Below are positions 1-8,762 of a DNA stretch of 64,000 nucleotides, in pieces. How positions within the stretch are numbered: the stretch's first letter is position 1; each line of letters begins with the position of its first letter. The stretch spans positions 174,192-238,191 of the forward strand of contig NC_090168.1 of NCBI RefSeq assembly GCF_017916325.1, read 5' to 3'. A program made the translations under genes and the position numbers. The DNA is from Leishmania martiniquensis. Taxonomy: Eukaryota > Euglenozoa > Kinetoplastea > Trypanosomatida > Trypanosomatidae. Under the pieces are notes generated by a model. The model was not told the DNA's origin and ran no database searches. It saw nothing but the letters and a program-made list of their open reading frames with translations.

Positions 1-1635
1 CCCGTCGAACGCGTAGCGCGGCGCTGAGGCGCGACGGGCGTCCCACACGCGAACCGAGCCGTCGCTGCCGCCCGTCGCGAGGTAGAAGGGCTCTGCACCG
101 CAATAGTGTAGGTTTGCAACACCGCCAGCGTGGCCTTCGAAGGTGGCCACTAGAGCGTCTTTAGCGCGGAGGTCGAACGCGCAGGTGGTACCATACGGTC
201 CGCTAGAAGCTACCGCTAGTACCGGCCCTTTCACCGATAGCCCCGTCACCTCCAGGCCAGCCGGCAGCCGCACAGTGCGTAGAAAGTTCGCCGTGCGGCA
301 GTCAAAGATCGCCGTGATGCCGCCCTGCACACTCATCGCCACACAGGAGCACTTCTGAAGCCATTGAACGCAGCGGATACGTACGGCGCCGTCGAGTTCC
401 ACCACCTTGGTAGCCTCGCCGCTTTCGCCGCTCCATGAGTACAGAGAGGGCCCCATTCCAATCGCAATGCAGTTATTCGTACCCCAGTCCAGCAACTGCA
501 CCGCCTTGGAGGGAAACTGCGGCGCGTCTAGCACACGCTCGGGTGTGGTGTTGAAGACGCGAGCCCCACAGACACCGCGGCTGCCACTGCCAGATGTGTA
601 GATCGTGCGAGAGCGCACGCGGGGCAGCGCGGAAAGACCCGCGCCAACGGGTGCGGCGATTCCGTTGTTGACCACCGCTCTTCCAGTCCCCTTGGTCGAG
701 AGGGTGGCCAGGCGAAGCGAGGAAGCCTCTGTTGGGCTGGCAGCGCCCAATGACCGCGGAGTCGCCTCAGCGGAGGTGGTACCAGCGAACCGCAATACCT
801 CGCCGCCAAGCCCTCTGCGCGCGGAGCAGACTGGGCCTTCCGCACTGGTGCGCCGGCCACTCGCACACTCCTCGTTGCTGAGGCCAGCGACGCCTCTTTC
901 ATCCGGCACGGCGGTGCTTGACGCACACTCACCCAGATTCGACCCAGGAGTCCAAACACTCCGAGCATATGCGGGGGCACCCGCACCGTCTGCGGCACCG
1001 CCGTTGGCGGCCGTCATGACACTACCTCGATGACCGATGAGATGGTCCGCCAGCACATCATTGTAGAGCGAGGTCATGTAAGAGGAGTCGTCTGAGACCA
1101 TAGACTCCGAGAAGCTGGTGAGAACGCTGGATGAAGGGGTCGGGGCCGCCCCTGAAGCATACACGTTCACGTTGGGCGCAGCGGCAGTTGCTACAGAAGC
1201 TGCTCCTGGCGCTGCGTGGCGATTAATGGGAGGTGTAGTGCTGTAAGGGAGGCGCCCATACTCTCGTCCACTGCAACAGCCCACATTGAGCGGTGAGCCT
1301 GTTGATGTCTGTACCCCACATGCCGCAGACGTCATGAGATTAAAGGACGAGACAGTCATGTCAATGCCAGCACGTTGGGGAATGTGCCGCGAAAGCCGCT
1401 GCGGTGCGCTACGCCGGCCCTCCTCGTCGTCATCGTCGCCCTTGTCGAGTCGGTGCGGTGTCGAGATCGGCTCTGTTGGAAAGGCCTCGCGCGAAGCTCG
1501 GCGACGTTCGGTTTGGGTGCTGCAGCGCGTCGATCGCTCCTCGGCCCTGAAGAGCCTCGCCTCCCGCGAAAGCACGGACGGTCGTCCGCTGCTTTCAGGC
1601 GACTCGGAGTTGCTATCAAGTACCCACTGCTGCAT
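1..1635 (-). CDS. CDC20/Cdh1-family APC/C activator, WD40 protein (3' end off window)
   Basis: The frame is open from ATG at 1635 down to the left edge (545 codons), so the C-terminus is missing. It is the only in-frame Met after an upstream stop near 1840. Residues 81-87 read SRHIPQR followed by AGIDMTVSSF, which matches the C-box of CDC20 (DRYIPHR followed by a hydrophobic stretch) that docks the activator on the anaphase-promoting complex. After a Ser/Ala-rich linker comes VFNTTPERVLDAPQFPSK, then LLDWGTNNCIAIGMGPSLYSW; this is the hallmark entry into the CDC20/Cdh1 propeller (P-x-x-VLDAP, then LDW...VGLG...V-Y-W). WD40 repeats follow, including LATGGSDGSVRVWDARR at the edge. Known role of the family: recruiting D-box/KEN substrates to APC/C for mitotic exit. 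The C-box context is closer to CDC20 than to Cdh1, but the C-terminal IR tail cannot be seen, so the subtype is open. Confidence 0.83.
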   Translation of the reverse strand, partial: MQQWVLDSNSESPESSGRPSVLSREARLFRAEERSTRCSTQTERRRASREAFPTEPISTPHRLDKGDDDDEEGRRSAPQRLSRHIPQRAGIDMTVSSFNLMTSAACGVQTSTGSPLNVGCCSGREYGRLPYSTTPPINRHAAPGAASVATAAAPNVNVYASGAAPTPSSSVLTSFSESMVSDDSSYMTSLYNDVLADHLIGHRGSVMTAANGGAADGAGAPAYARSVWTPGSNLGECASSTAVPDERGVAGLSNEECASGRRTSAEGPVCSARRGLGGEVLRFAGTTSAEATPRSLGAASPTEASSLRLATLSTKGTGRAVVNNGIAAPVGAGLSALPRVRSRTIYTSGSGSRGVCGARVFNTTPERVLDAPQFPSKAVQLLDWGTNNCIAIGMGPSLYSWSGESGEATKVVELDGAVRIRCVQWLQKCSCVAMSVQGGITAIFDCRTANFLRTVRLPAGLEVTGLSVKGPVLAVASSGPYGTTCAFDLRAKDALVATFEGHAGGVANLHYCGAEPFYLATGGSDGSVRVWDARRASAPRYAFDG

Positions 1636-1975
1636 GTTCCACGCGCCCTTCTTTCTCTGATGGCCCGAGGCTCCTGGCCCACCGCTGTGACTATGTCCCT
1701 CTGACTCGGCGTCAGTCGGTATAAACGGCACCCACAACGGCCCTGCTCGGAGACCACTGGCGCTGGGCAAGGCAAGCGACGAAGTATGACGAGCCGAAGA
1801 AGAGTCGCAGCGCACGTACACATAACAGCACACGCACGACTATGCGAGGAAAGAGAGACCTGAAGGCAAAGCGCTGAGAGTGACGGGTGCGCGGCGCAGA
1901 AAAGGATGAACAATGGCAACGGCGACGGCGGCGCGGTGATCGTCGTGGCACTTCTCTCTCTCCGTCTCGCAATGC

Positions 1976-2043
1976 CTTTGGCACAACAAAGGAAGTGACG
2001 TATGTATTGTACAATAAAGGGAAAGGGGGGGAAGAAAAAAAAT
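1976..2043 (-). promoter_or_regulatory. Predicted polypyrimidine tract and trans-splice acceptor for the CDC20-like gene
   Basis: Read on the minus strand, 2043-2012 is a long T/C run. A second pyrimidine patch follows, and the first AG after it is at 1977-1976, about 340 nt ahead of the start at 1635. This is the layout of kinetoplastid spliced-leader acceptors. It is prediction only. Confidence 0.4.
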
Positions 2044-2210
2044 GTGCTTGTGTGTGGGGGGGGTGAGGTGGCAGAGAGGGAGTGCGGCAGCCGCAAAGGC
2101 GACCAGCCCGCACGAGCCGATACCTCCGAACACGAATCCGTCCACTGCCACTGGTACGGGTAACGCCCAAGAGCGCCGCGGCGAGTGAAATATGAGTCCG
2201 CGCGCGTGTA

Positions 2211-2227
2211 TGTGTGTGTGTGTGTGT
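2211..2227. repeat. (TG)n microsatellite
   Basis: Uninterrupted TG dinucleotides in spacer DNA, followed 60 bases on by an 11-base G run at 2290-2300. Confidence 0.85.
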
Positions 2228-3872
2228 TTGTATGCGAGTGCGTGTGCGCCGCTGCGCGCTGGGTCTGGAGAGGGACAATGCAACGGAATGGGGGGGGGGG
2301 AGGGCGACCGCGGAGAGGCGGGGCGAAGCTGTTTGAAAAGGATTGTGTAGAAAGCGTCGGAGGAGGGGGAGAAGGGGAGGGGAGGGGGAGGAGCGATCTA
2401 ACGGAGGCCGTCAAGGGTTAGAGCGGGTCAACCAGCAGCCGCCAAAGGCAAACCGGGGGACACACAGAATGAAGAAGAAGCGAGAGAAAAGTCAGTGAAA
2501 TGTATTCTAAGCGACGGCAACTAATAAATAAGGGGCATATACGACGAAAACGAGCGTCTCTCGGCCTGTGCGTGTACGTGCGTGTGTGTGTGCGCGCGCG
2601 CGATCCTCGTGCGTTTTCTCTTTCGTCGGACACCGCCTGCCCTACGGTCCGTTCATAAACGGGCACCCGTCGCGTTCAAGTGCGTCGAGCGACGCTCACC
2701 AACCGCATGCACGGGCGAGAGCGTCAAGAGAAGTATGCGTGGAAGGAGGACGAAAAGTGTGTACGTGCGCACGCCACACGCAAGCCGATTGTGTGCAGGG
2801 ACGAAGCGGAGCGAAACCCTGGGAAAGTCGGACTCGGGGGAAGAGCGATGGCGCAGTGGGCGATAGGCAGAGACTCCCCAAACAAAGAAAAAAAACGGAT
2901 TGGCGCTGAGCACAGCTTCCTCGCCAGCAGTGACACTGTGAAGAGTAGCGTTTGGCGCGTGTGGCTCTGCCTGAATTCCTGCACCCTTGTCTGTATCTGC
3001 GTCTAGTCGCACGCGCTTCAATGATGAGTAGTGACTCGATGATGGGACGGCCTTCTCTACTTGACACAGCACTCATCAGCGAAGAGGAGAGAGGAGGAGG
3101 GGGGATGCCACGGACCGTCAGCAAACGATTCGCGTGGCGAATTGGGCGCAGAGGCGGGGGAAGGCATGGGGAGGAAGAATATCCGTTACGGTAGAGAAAG
3201 GCCAGGGGGGAAGTGGGGGAGGGGGGCGATCACGTGCTGAGGCAGTACCGCTCAGACTTCTCGCCACTGCAGGCCGGCACGCGGGCGGGGCAACAGAAGC
3301 GCATCGCCTGAGGGCGACATCAGCGAGGGGTGCCGAAGAAGTGGCGGGTGTTTGAGAGTCAGAGGCACGAGCAAGAGGCTCTTCTGGGGCGTCCGGCAGC
3401 GATACCGCGCGTGTGCAGAAGCAGCTTTCTTTACTATTTGTTCGCTCGTTCGCTTTCGCTAAGGATGTCGAGTGCATCTACACCGATGCACTATATTCTG
3501 TGGGAGTGTAAGGCAGAGGCGGTTCGAGTTGCTGAAGGAGGAGGGAGGAGAGGATCAAAGACCGGCCCCTTCCCTTTTCCGCAGACGTGACTGGAGGTAT
3601 TCACGCAGAGATGGGGGAGGGAGAGACGCGACGAAACGAGACGAGGCGAAACCTCCCCACAGTTCGGCGGACCCTTGAGCGCGATGCAGCGCTACACTAA
3701 CGGTGAGGAGCATGCGAGAGCCGCAAAAAAAAAACGGCGTAAAGTAAAAGAAAGGCGCGGATAGAGTGCCGTGTCACTGCACCTCCGCCACTCTCCGTTC
3801 TCTCTCCGTTGAGGCGTTGAAGCAAACCTTTCCAGACACAAACGCCTCCGTCTCCATTCATACCCCCCCAAA

Positions 3873-3889
3873 ACACACACACACACACA
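3873..3889. repeat. (CA)n microsatellite
   Basis: Uninterrupted CA dinucleotides just downstream (on the minus strand) of the stop codon at 3923, so it lies in the 3'UTR of that gene. Confidence 0.85.
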
Positions 3890-3922
3890 AATGATTGCGC
3901 TCCGTCCTGTACACGGACGCCG

Positions 3923-5236
3923 CTACACACGAGTCGGCCTCTCCACCGGGTTATACATATCCGCTGACTGTGCCGAGGAGAGGTAGAGCCCGAGGTGCCG
4001 CACAGCGTCATACGTCAGAGTGCCCTCGCCGAGCGCCTGACGCAGGAAGGGAAAAACTGTCCAGTAGTAGTCTGGCGGAATAAAGAATCCGAGGCGATGC
4101 AGCAGAATCATGGCCCTCACATCCCCTGTCAGCATGGCGACCATGCCAGGCTTTACCGAAGACGTGATGATGTTCTTCGCTGGCCGCACCGGCCGTGCGT
4201 CGCGGAAGGCGAAGAAAAAGATGAACTGCTCAAACGGCGTCCGGCGCTTCTTCCAGTGCTTCGACAAGTCCGTAATGACACGGGTTTCGTTGTTGCGGAT
4301 AGCGTCGAACTTCAGGATCCCATTGAGCGTCACCCAGTCCTCGTGCGCCGTGACGGGTGGCAGCGGGAGGTGATAACCTTCGCCACAGAGGTACTCCTCA
4401 ACCAGGTGCACCACACGCGGACTCTTCTGCGCCAGCATGCGCAATCGCAAAGAACTTTGCTTGGCATCGAATACCAGCGCCAGCCGCAGCAGCGACTCCA
4501 CAACAAGCGCCGGTTGAATAAGGGCTGCCCCCAGCGTGGTTGTCATGACTTGCCGGGTCACTCGCTGCAGAATCTGCTGAATGGCAGGGCAAGGGTGGGG
4601 GCCGCCCTGTGAGCAGACATCGCAGGGGAACAGGCGCGCCGACGCCTCGGCGGCGAGGTGCTCGGAGTGGGCGACACTGTTGGAAGACGATGAGGAAGGG
4701 GGGCTTTCACGCCTCCGGTGCTCAACGAGCTGCACCGCCGCGTCGGTGTGCACATACTCCACCGCAAAGGGCAGCTCCAGAAGCGGTGCAAAGCTCTCCG
4801 GTATCTTCAGGAGCTGGGGATGCTCCACGACACGGCCGCACATGACTTGCTGAATGGCCGCCGCGCGTAAGGACAAGAGCTGCTGCTTCGAGTAGCGGAT
4901 GAACATGGCACCTTGGCTCACTGGTGGCGGTGACATCTGCAGAGGCACCGCAGCGTCCGTCGCCGAGGCGCGCATTGGTGAGGAAAGGGTCTGTATCGAG
5001 GTAGCCGGGACGGAAGTGGCGGCAGATGGCTGCCGCTTGTACGCTTCTTTGCGCCTTGCGTTGCGCAGTCGCTCTGCTGCGGTCATCGCCACCACAGCCG
5101 CTCTTGTGAGCGGACGGGGGCTTGTTCCTGGGCTCTCCGAGGGCAATGGTGCAGTTATAGGCGGCGTAGCCCTCCGCTCAGCCAGCGTGCGCACAATCAC
5201 TGGCGACGGCACATACGCAGCGGCGCTCGGGTTCAT
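3923..5236 (-). CDS. Protein with canonical eIF4E-binding motif (4E-interacting protein candidate)
   Basis: 437 residues from ATG at 5236. The frame stays open further upstream to 5797, but that part runs into a dispersed repeat and lies ahead of a good splice-acceptor signal at 5280, so the start MNPSAAAYVP is preferred. Residues 1-110 are Ser/Pro/Ala-rich and look disordered. Residues 113-123 read IRYSKQQLLSL, which fits the eIF4E-binding consensus Y-x4-L-phi (Y115, L120, L121) and resembles the motif of human 4E-T. A conserved-looking C-terminal half follows, with TPFEQFIFFFAFRDARPVR and a hydrophobic MVAMLTGDVRAMILLHRLGF segment. Trypanosomatids have several eIF4E paralogues and known 4E-interacting proteins. 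Assignment as a cap-binding-protein partner is inferred from the short motif only; the C-terminal domain is not recognised. Confidence 0.55.
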   Translation of the reverse strand: MNPSAAAYVPSPVIVRTLAERRATPPITAPLPSESPGTSPRPLTRAAVVAMTAAERLRNARRKEAYKRQPSAATSVPATSIQTLSSPMRASATDAAVPLQMSPPPVSQGAMFIRYSKQQLLSLRAAAIQQVMCGRVVEHPQLLKIPESFAPLLELPFAVEYVHTDAAVQLVEHRRRESPPSSSSSNSVAHSEHLAAEASARLFPCDVCSQGGPHPCPAIQQILQRVTRQVMTTTLGAALIQPALVVESLLRLALVFDAKQSSLRLRMLAQKSPRVVHLVEEYLCGEGYHLPLPPVTAHEDWVTLNGILKFDAIRNNETRVITDLSKHWKKRRTPFEQFIFFFAFRDARPVRPAKNIITSSVKPGMVAMLTGDVRAMILLHRLGFFIPPDYYWTVFPFLRQALGEGTLTYDAVRHLGLYLSSAQSADMYNPVERPTRV

Positions 5237-5278
5237 CAGTACCGTCCACGCGCACCTGTCCGAGAATGGCAATTTCTC

Positions 5279-5317
5279 CTTCGGTGAGCGGCGTGCGTGG
5301 GCACGAAAAGAAAAGAG
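5279..5317 (-). promoter_or_regulatory. Predicted polypyrimidine tract and trans-splice acceptor
   Basis: On the minus strand 5317-5297 is a T/C tract (CTTCCCTCTTTTCTTTTC). The first AG after the CACGC-rich segment that follows is at 5280-5279, giving a 5'UTR of about 42 nt for the start at 5236. This supports that start over the longer frame. Confidence 0.5.
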
Positions 5318-5683
5318 GGAAGCGTTGTCGCAACTGCAAGTAGATGCAGCAGAGACCTCGCCCCACGCAGAGGCGTGGAGACAACGTCCACTGTGTGCTT
5401 CGTGTAACAAGCAAGGCAATGAATACGGAGGGATAATGCGGCACGGACGACAGAGATGTAAGGAGCGATAGCGAGTGCACGCGGGCGTCGGAGGTGAGCA
5501 ATGTTGCCGCAACACAACGGCGCAAAAGCACTCGCCCGCTCTAACGTCCCTGTGCTCCTCGTGGTTCGCATCACCTTTGGGGTACCACCTTCCGCAGACC
5601 GAGAGCGACCTTTGGCGCTGACGGACGCACAACCGCGAGCGAAATGCGCTAGCGTTTCTCTCCCTCTTCATGTCTTTAATGTA

Positions 5684-6309
5684 TCCATCTTCCCTGCTAC
5701 ACAGCACACCAGCGCAACGCCGCTTCCCCTCTCCATCCCCGCGCCGCCCTCTCGCAGGCCCGATCCCCTCGCGCAAGGCAGCCGCGTACACACACACACA
5801 CTACAGCAGCCCGCAAGGGCTCTGTCATCCGAGCATCATCGCTGGCACAAGCTACACACACACAACGCCTCGCAGCTCGCCCCGCAGCTGGCACACACCA
5901 TGCCGGCCGCCACATACAGCGGCCGCCCGCGGGGGCGGCTCAGGCCCCTCACACAAGTCGGCACTGCGGCTAGGAGGGCAGCACCCACGGAGTCGCGCGG
6001 CCGCGCTGCCAATCGCATCCATGGCACTAACGCGTCTGCCGTCACTCCGCCCACGTCGCTCCGGCGCCACGCCGCACCGCACCTGACCTCAGACATCCGC
6101 GCCGGTACACCGCTCTGAGCTCCCGCTACGCCGCGGGCGCCACAACCCATGTTGCCATGAGAAGCGCTTCGTCATGGGCAGCGGACGGGATAGGGGAAGG
6201 TGGGCGCTGCGTTGGCATCCCCGGACAGACATACACACACACAGTGAGCGGGGGCACACCGCCCCCTTCTCGAGCCACCACACGCGCTGTGCGGAAGGTC
6301 TTCCTCCCT
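5684..6309 (-). mobile_element. SIDER-like short dispersed retroposon, copy A
   Basis: This 626 bp segment is almost identical to 59737-60364 and, for its first ~570 bp, to 17010-17593. Read on the minus strand it lies in the 3'UTR of the upstream gene. Its sense 3' end (near 5684) is followed by an A/G-rich stretch with a loosely shared CAT-x-AAAGA pattern in copies A and B, reminiscent of an A-rich retroposon tail. Length, 3'UTR position and orientation fit the SIDER family of Leishmania. The SIDER name is inference, because the 5' signature of the family was not confirmed. Visible differences: a T/C change near 5841 and one fewer CA unit than copy C. Confidence 0.6.
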
Positions 6310-6678
6310 ACCCCTCCCCCCTCTTTCATCATTAGGGGAAGAGGGGCACAGCCGTAGGTGCGCACAGGCGCGTCAAGTGTGTGAGAGCCGTCTTATTCGC
6401 GGTAGTGCGCACGAGCCTGCACTCGATACACGCTCGCAGTAGTCACACACGTACACGCAAGAGGGTGAGCCTATCGACGTCCGGCGTCAAGAGCGGAAGA
6501 TGACTCGTGGACCAGCGCGGAAGGGAAGAGAAGGGCTCTGCAGCGGCTTGCCTTCTCTCGAGCGACGAGAGGAAGAGGCTTCACACAGGCAGATGCCACA
6601 TCTCGACGTACACGCCGCGTTGCGTGTGTTGCCGGCCCTTCCTCCTCTCTTCTCATCCTCCTTGCGCTTTCCGCCGCA

Positions 6679-7776
6679 TCACACGTGCGCGTGCGGCGGG
6701 GTGACCGTATGCGGCAGAAAACTGCGCTTCTTCACCCAGGGTGGGCGGAATGTGTATAGGACGTGCCCGTCGTCGGTCAGAACATCCCAGCCTTCGTCTA
6801 CCTTGGAGAGGTGGAACTCGCGAACGGCGTCGTTGTACTTGAGGCACCCATTCATATACAGTAGCAGCGCTGTGACCTGCTCCTTGGAGAGCCTCTCGAG
6901 GGGGAAGTAAACGGCCACGAGGTCCTCGGCGGTAGAGACGACCACGGGCGTCGCCATCCGCCAGTCCGGCGCAAGGGAGCGATACAGCATCTTCACGCAA
7001 TCTCCCAGCATGAAGCGAGTCGGCACCCCCAGCCCGCTGCCCCCGGACGGCACAAAAGGCTTGCCGAGACGCTTGCTTTCACTGAGGAATTGCTCCTGAC
7101 GGCGCGCCTCAGCTGCTGCCTCGTACAGGTCGCTCGGGGCAGGCGCCTTCGGAAGGGCCTTTGAGGGTAATCGGCGCCGCCGCCCTTTCTGTTGATTAAG
7201 GCCCTGTGGAGCGCCCCGCAACCACGCGCCCTGCAGCAGTGCCGGCGCCACACCAGTAGCACCGGAGGAGGAGGATGCTGAGGAAGAGGCAGCGCGTTGG
7301 GTCGGGGAACCAAGAGCGCCGGAGTCGTGTGTCAGCGCGCCACCGCCAACTGCACTGCTGTGGCTGCGCTCCCGCGCGGCGAGCATCTCCTCCAGCGCAC
7401 TGCTTCGACGCGGAATGCAGCGGTGAGCGCTACTACGGCGGCTACATCTCTGCCCGCTAGAGGCGTTTTCGCCCAATGAGTCGCTGCTGCGCCGCATGTC
7501 TTTGTGCGGCGATCGAAAGCTCCACCGTAGCATCTGCTTTTGTTTCTGATTCGCGCGTCTTGTCGGCGACGAGGAGTTCAGCCTGAGCTGCGCCAAGGTC
7601 GGCGGGGCCGCGAGGTCGTCCTCGTCCACCGCTAAGCCGCTTCCCTGCGAGAGCGACGCAAACTGCTGCTCCCTACGCCTCCGCAGCTCCAGCTGGAGTT
7701 CGCGGTAGCGAGCGAGCAAGTCATGGGGCACGTAGTCGCTGTCGTAATAGTCCTCCATTTCACCGCACTCTGACAC
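6679..7776 (-). CDS. Hypothetical protein with conserved-looking C-terminal domain
   Basis: 365 residues. The start MSECGEMEDYYDSDYV is the first Met; M7 is an alternative. Residues 20-40 form a short charged helix (RYRELQLELRRRREQQ). Residues 55-225 are Ser/Arg/Ala-rich and probably disordered. From about 230 the protein becomes compact: RQEQFLSESKRLGKPFVPSG, then LGDCVKMLYRSLAPDWR, then VVVSTAEDLVAVYFPLERLSK, ending with a DGHVLYTFRPPWVKKRS stretch. I do not recognise the family. Its 3'UTR contains dispersed repeat copy A. The ordered domain reads as genuine protein in this frame only. Confidence 0.75.
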   Translation of the reverse strand: MSECGEMEDYYDSDYVPHDLLARYRELQLELRRRREQQFASLSQGSGLAVDEDDLAAPPTLAQLRLNSSSPTRRANQKQKQMLRWSFRSPHKDMRRSSDSLGENASSGQRCSRRSSAHRCIPRRSSALEEMLAARERSHSSAVGGGALTHDSGALGSPTQRAASSSASSSSGATGVAPALLQGAWLRGAPQGLNQQKGRRRRLPSKALPKAPAPSDLYEAAAEARRQEQFLSESKRLGKPFVPSGGSGLGVPTRFMLGDCVKMLYRSLAPDWRMATPVVVSTAEDLVAVYFPLERLSKEQVTALLLYMNGCLKYNDAVREFHLSKVDEGWDVLTDDGHVLYTFRPPWVKKRSFLPHTVTPPHAHV

Positions 7777-8762
7777 GCCGCGATGGCCGCCCGTTTCTGC
7801 AGCAAAGCGAAGGAGAGGGAGAGAATTGGCCGGATGCCACTACACGGCAGCAGTCGCACCGACTGCACAGCAAATATGCAAAGACGCCGCCTGTGTTGAG
7901 TGTGGAGGGGCAGCGGTGATGCCCGAGCCCCCGCCCAAATCCAGGTAGCCGGGGTGTGCTAAGAAAAGGGCTAAGGGAGAGGGGTGCGGAGGTGGGGGAA
8001 GATGAAGAGTGCGGAGGACGAGAGTGTGGCGGCCGCACTCGATGGAAAACCCCCAATGCAAGATGCGGAGCGTTCTGTCAGCCTCGAGCGCACTTGCATC
8101 GAAGCTCCATCATCCATTTTGGGCGTGCCTTCCACGAGAGATGCCTGCTCTCACGCGTCTGCGCCCTTGCGCCGGCGTGCTTGCATGGGTGCCGCACCCC
8201 CGAGCACACACGGAGCAACGTGTGAGCAATCAGGAGGTGCGCTGCTGCAACGGAGACGGGCGACAGGGAAGGAGAGAAGTGCGTTCTCGAGCCGAAATGG
8301 GCAGATAGCGACAATACAGTCCAAGGAGGGCATAGCGCACAACAACGGCAGAAGTGAGGCGGGGAGAGAGCACAGACGCACAGAGACAAGTAGTAGGCTG
8401 ACGACAAGGATGACGGATTACTAATGTGACGCGCAGCCTCCCTCATGCGCGGACAGCCAACCAGAAGGCACAAGCAGCAAATCCGCCCTCGCTCATCCCA
8501 CCCTCTCTCTCTCGCAAAACTGAGCGGCAGCAGTGGCAGGGGGAGGGGGTCTCGATGCCCCTCGACCCGATGAGTGTCCACCAAACGAGCCGCGATCCTC
8601 CTCAATCATTCCCTCTCCCACAGCCGGCCTCCGCCCCCCCCCCCGCAAAGCAGCAGCGATGACTAATTAGTCGTCACTTGGAAGAGATGGAGCGTGGTCG
8701 CGCACGTCGAAAGATACGCCGCGAGCGCGCAGGGCGTCTTGGGAGAGAGGACGCAGGACTGT
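7777..8762. other. Intergenic spacer
   Basis: Holds the predicted splice acceptor for the gene starting at 7776 and the 3'UTR of the hydrolase gene. A C-rich run lies at 8634-8645. No coding signal or RNA gene recognised. Confidence 0.6.
7959..8013 (-). promoter_or_regulatory. Predicted polypyrimidine tract and trans-splice acceptor
   Basis: The minus strand from 8013 is rich in C and T and ends CCCTTTTCTTAG with AG at 7960-7959; another candidate AG lies at 7972-7971. The predicted 5'UTR for the start at 7776 is about 180 nt. Confidence 0.5.

Larger units (their letters stand above)
1636..3922. other. Intergenic spacer, low complexity
   Basis: No frame here looks like protein. The stretch holds the 5'UTR of the CDC20-like gene and the 3'UTR of the eIF4E-motif gene. 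It contains a (TG)n run at 2211-2227, a G11 run at 2290-2300, a purine-rich block at 2355-2395 and a (CA)n run at 3873-3889. Confidence 0.6.
5237..6678. other. Intergenic spacer carrying dispersed repeat copy A
   Basis: No gene recognised. The middle of the spacer (5684-6309) is copy A of the ~625 bp repeat; the rest is 5'UTR of the gene ending at 3923 and 3'UTR of the gene ending at 6679. Confidence 0.7.

Noticed and set aside
3923..5797. 624-codon version of the eIF4E-motif gene starting inside repeat copy A
   Set aside because: The extra 187 residues are translated repeat and spacer, and a good splice acceptor lies downstream at 5280-5279.
5836..6150. 104-codon minus frame repeated in all three SIDER-like copies
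   Set aside because: Open by virtue of high GC; composition is Arg/Ala/Gly/Cys with no motif, and SIDERs are non-coding. Conservation reflects copy identity, not selection.
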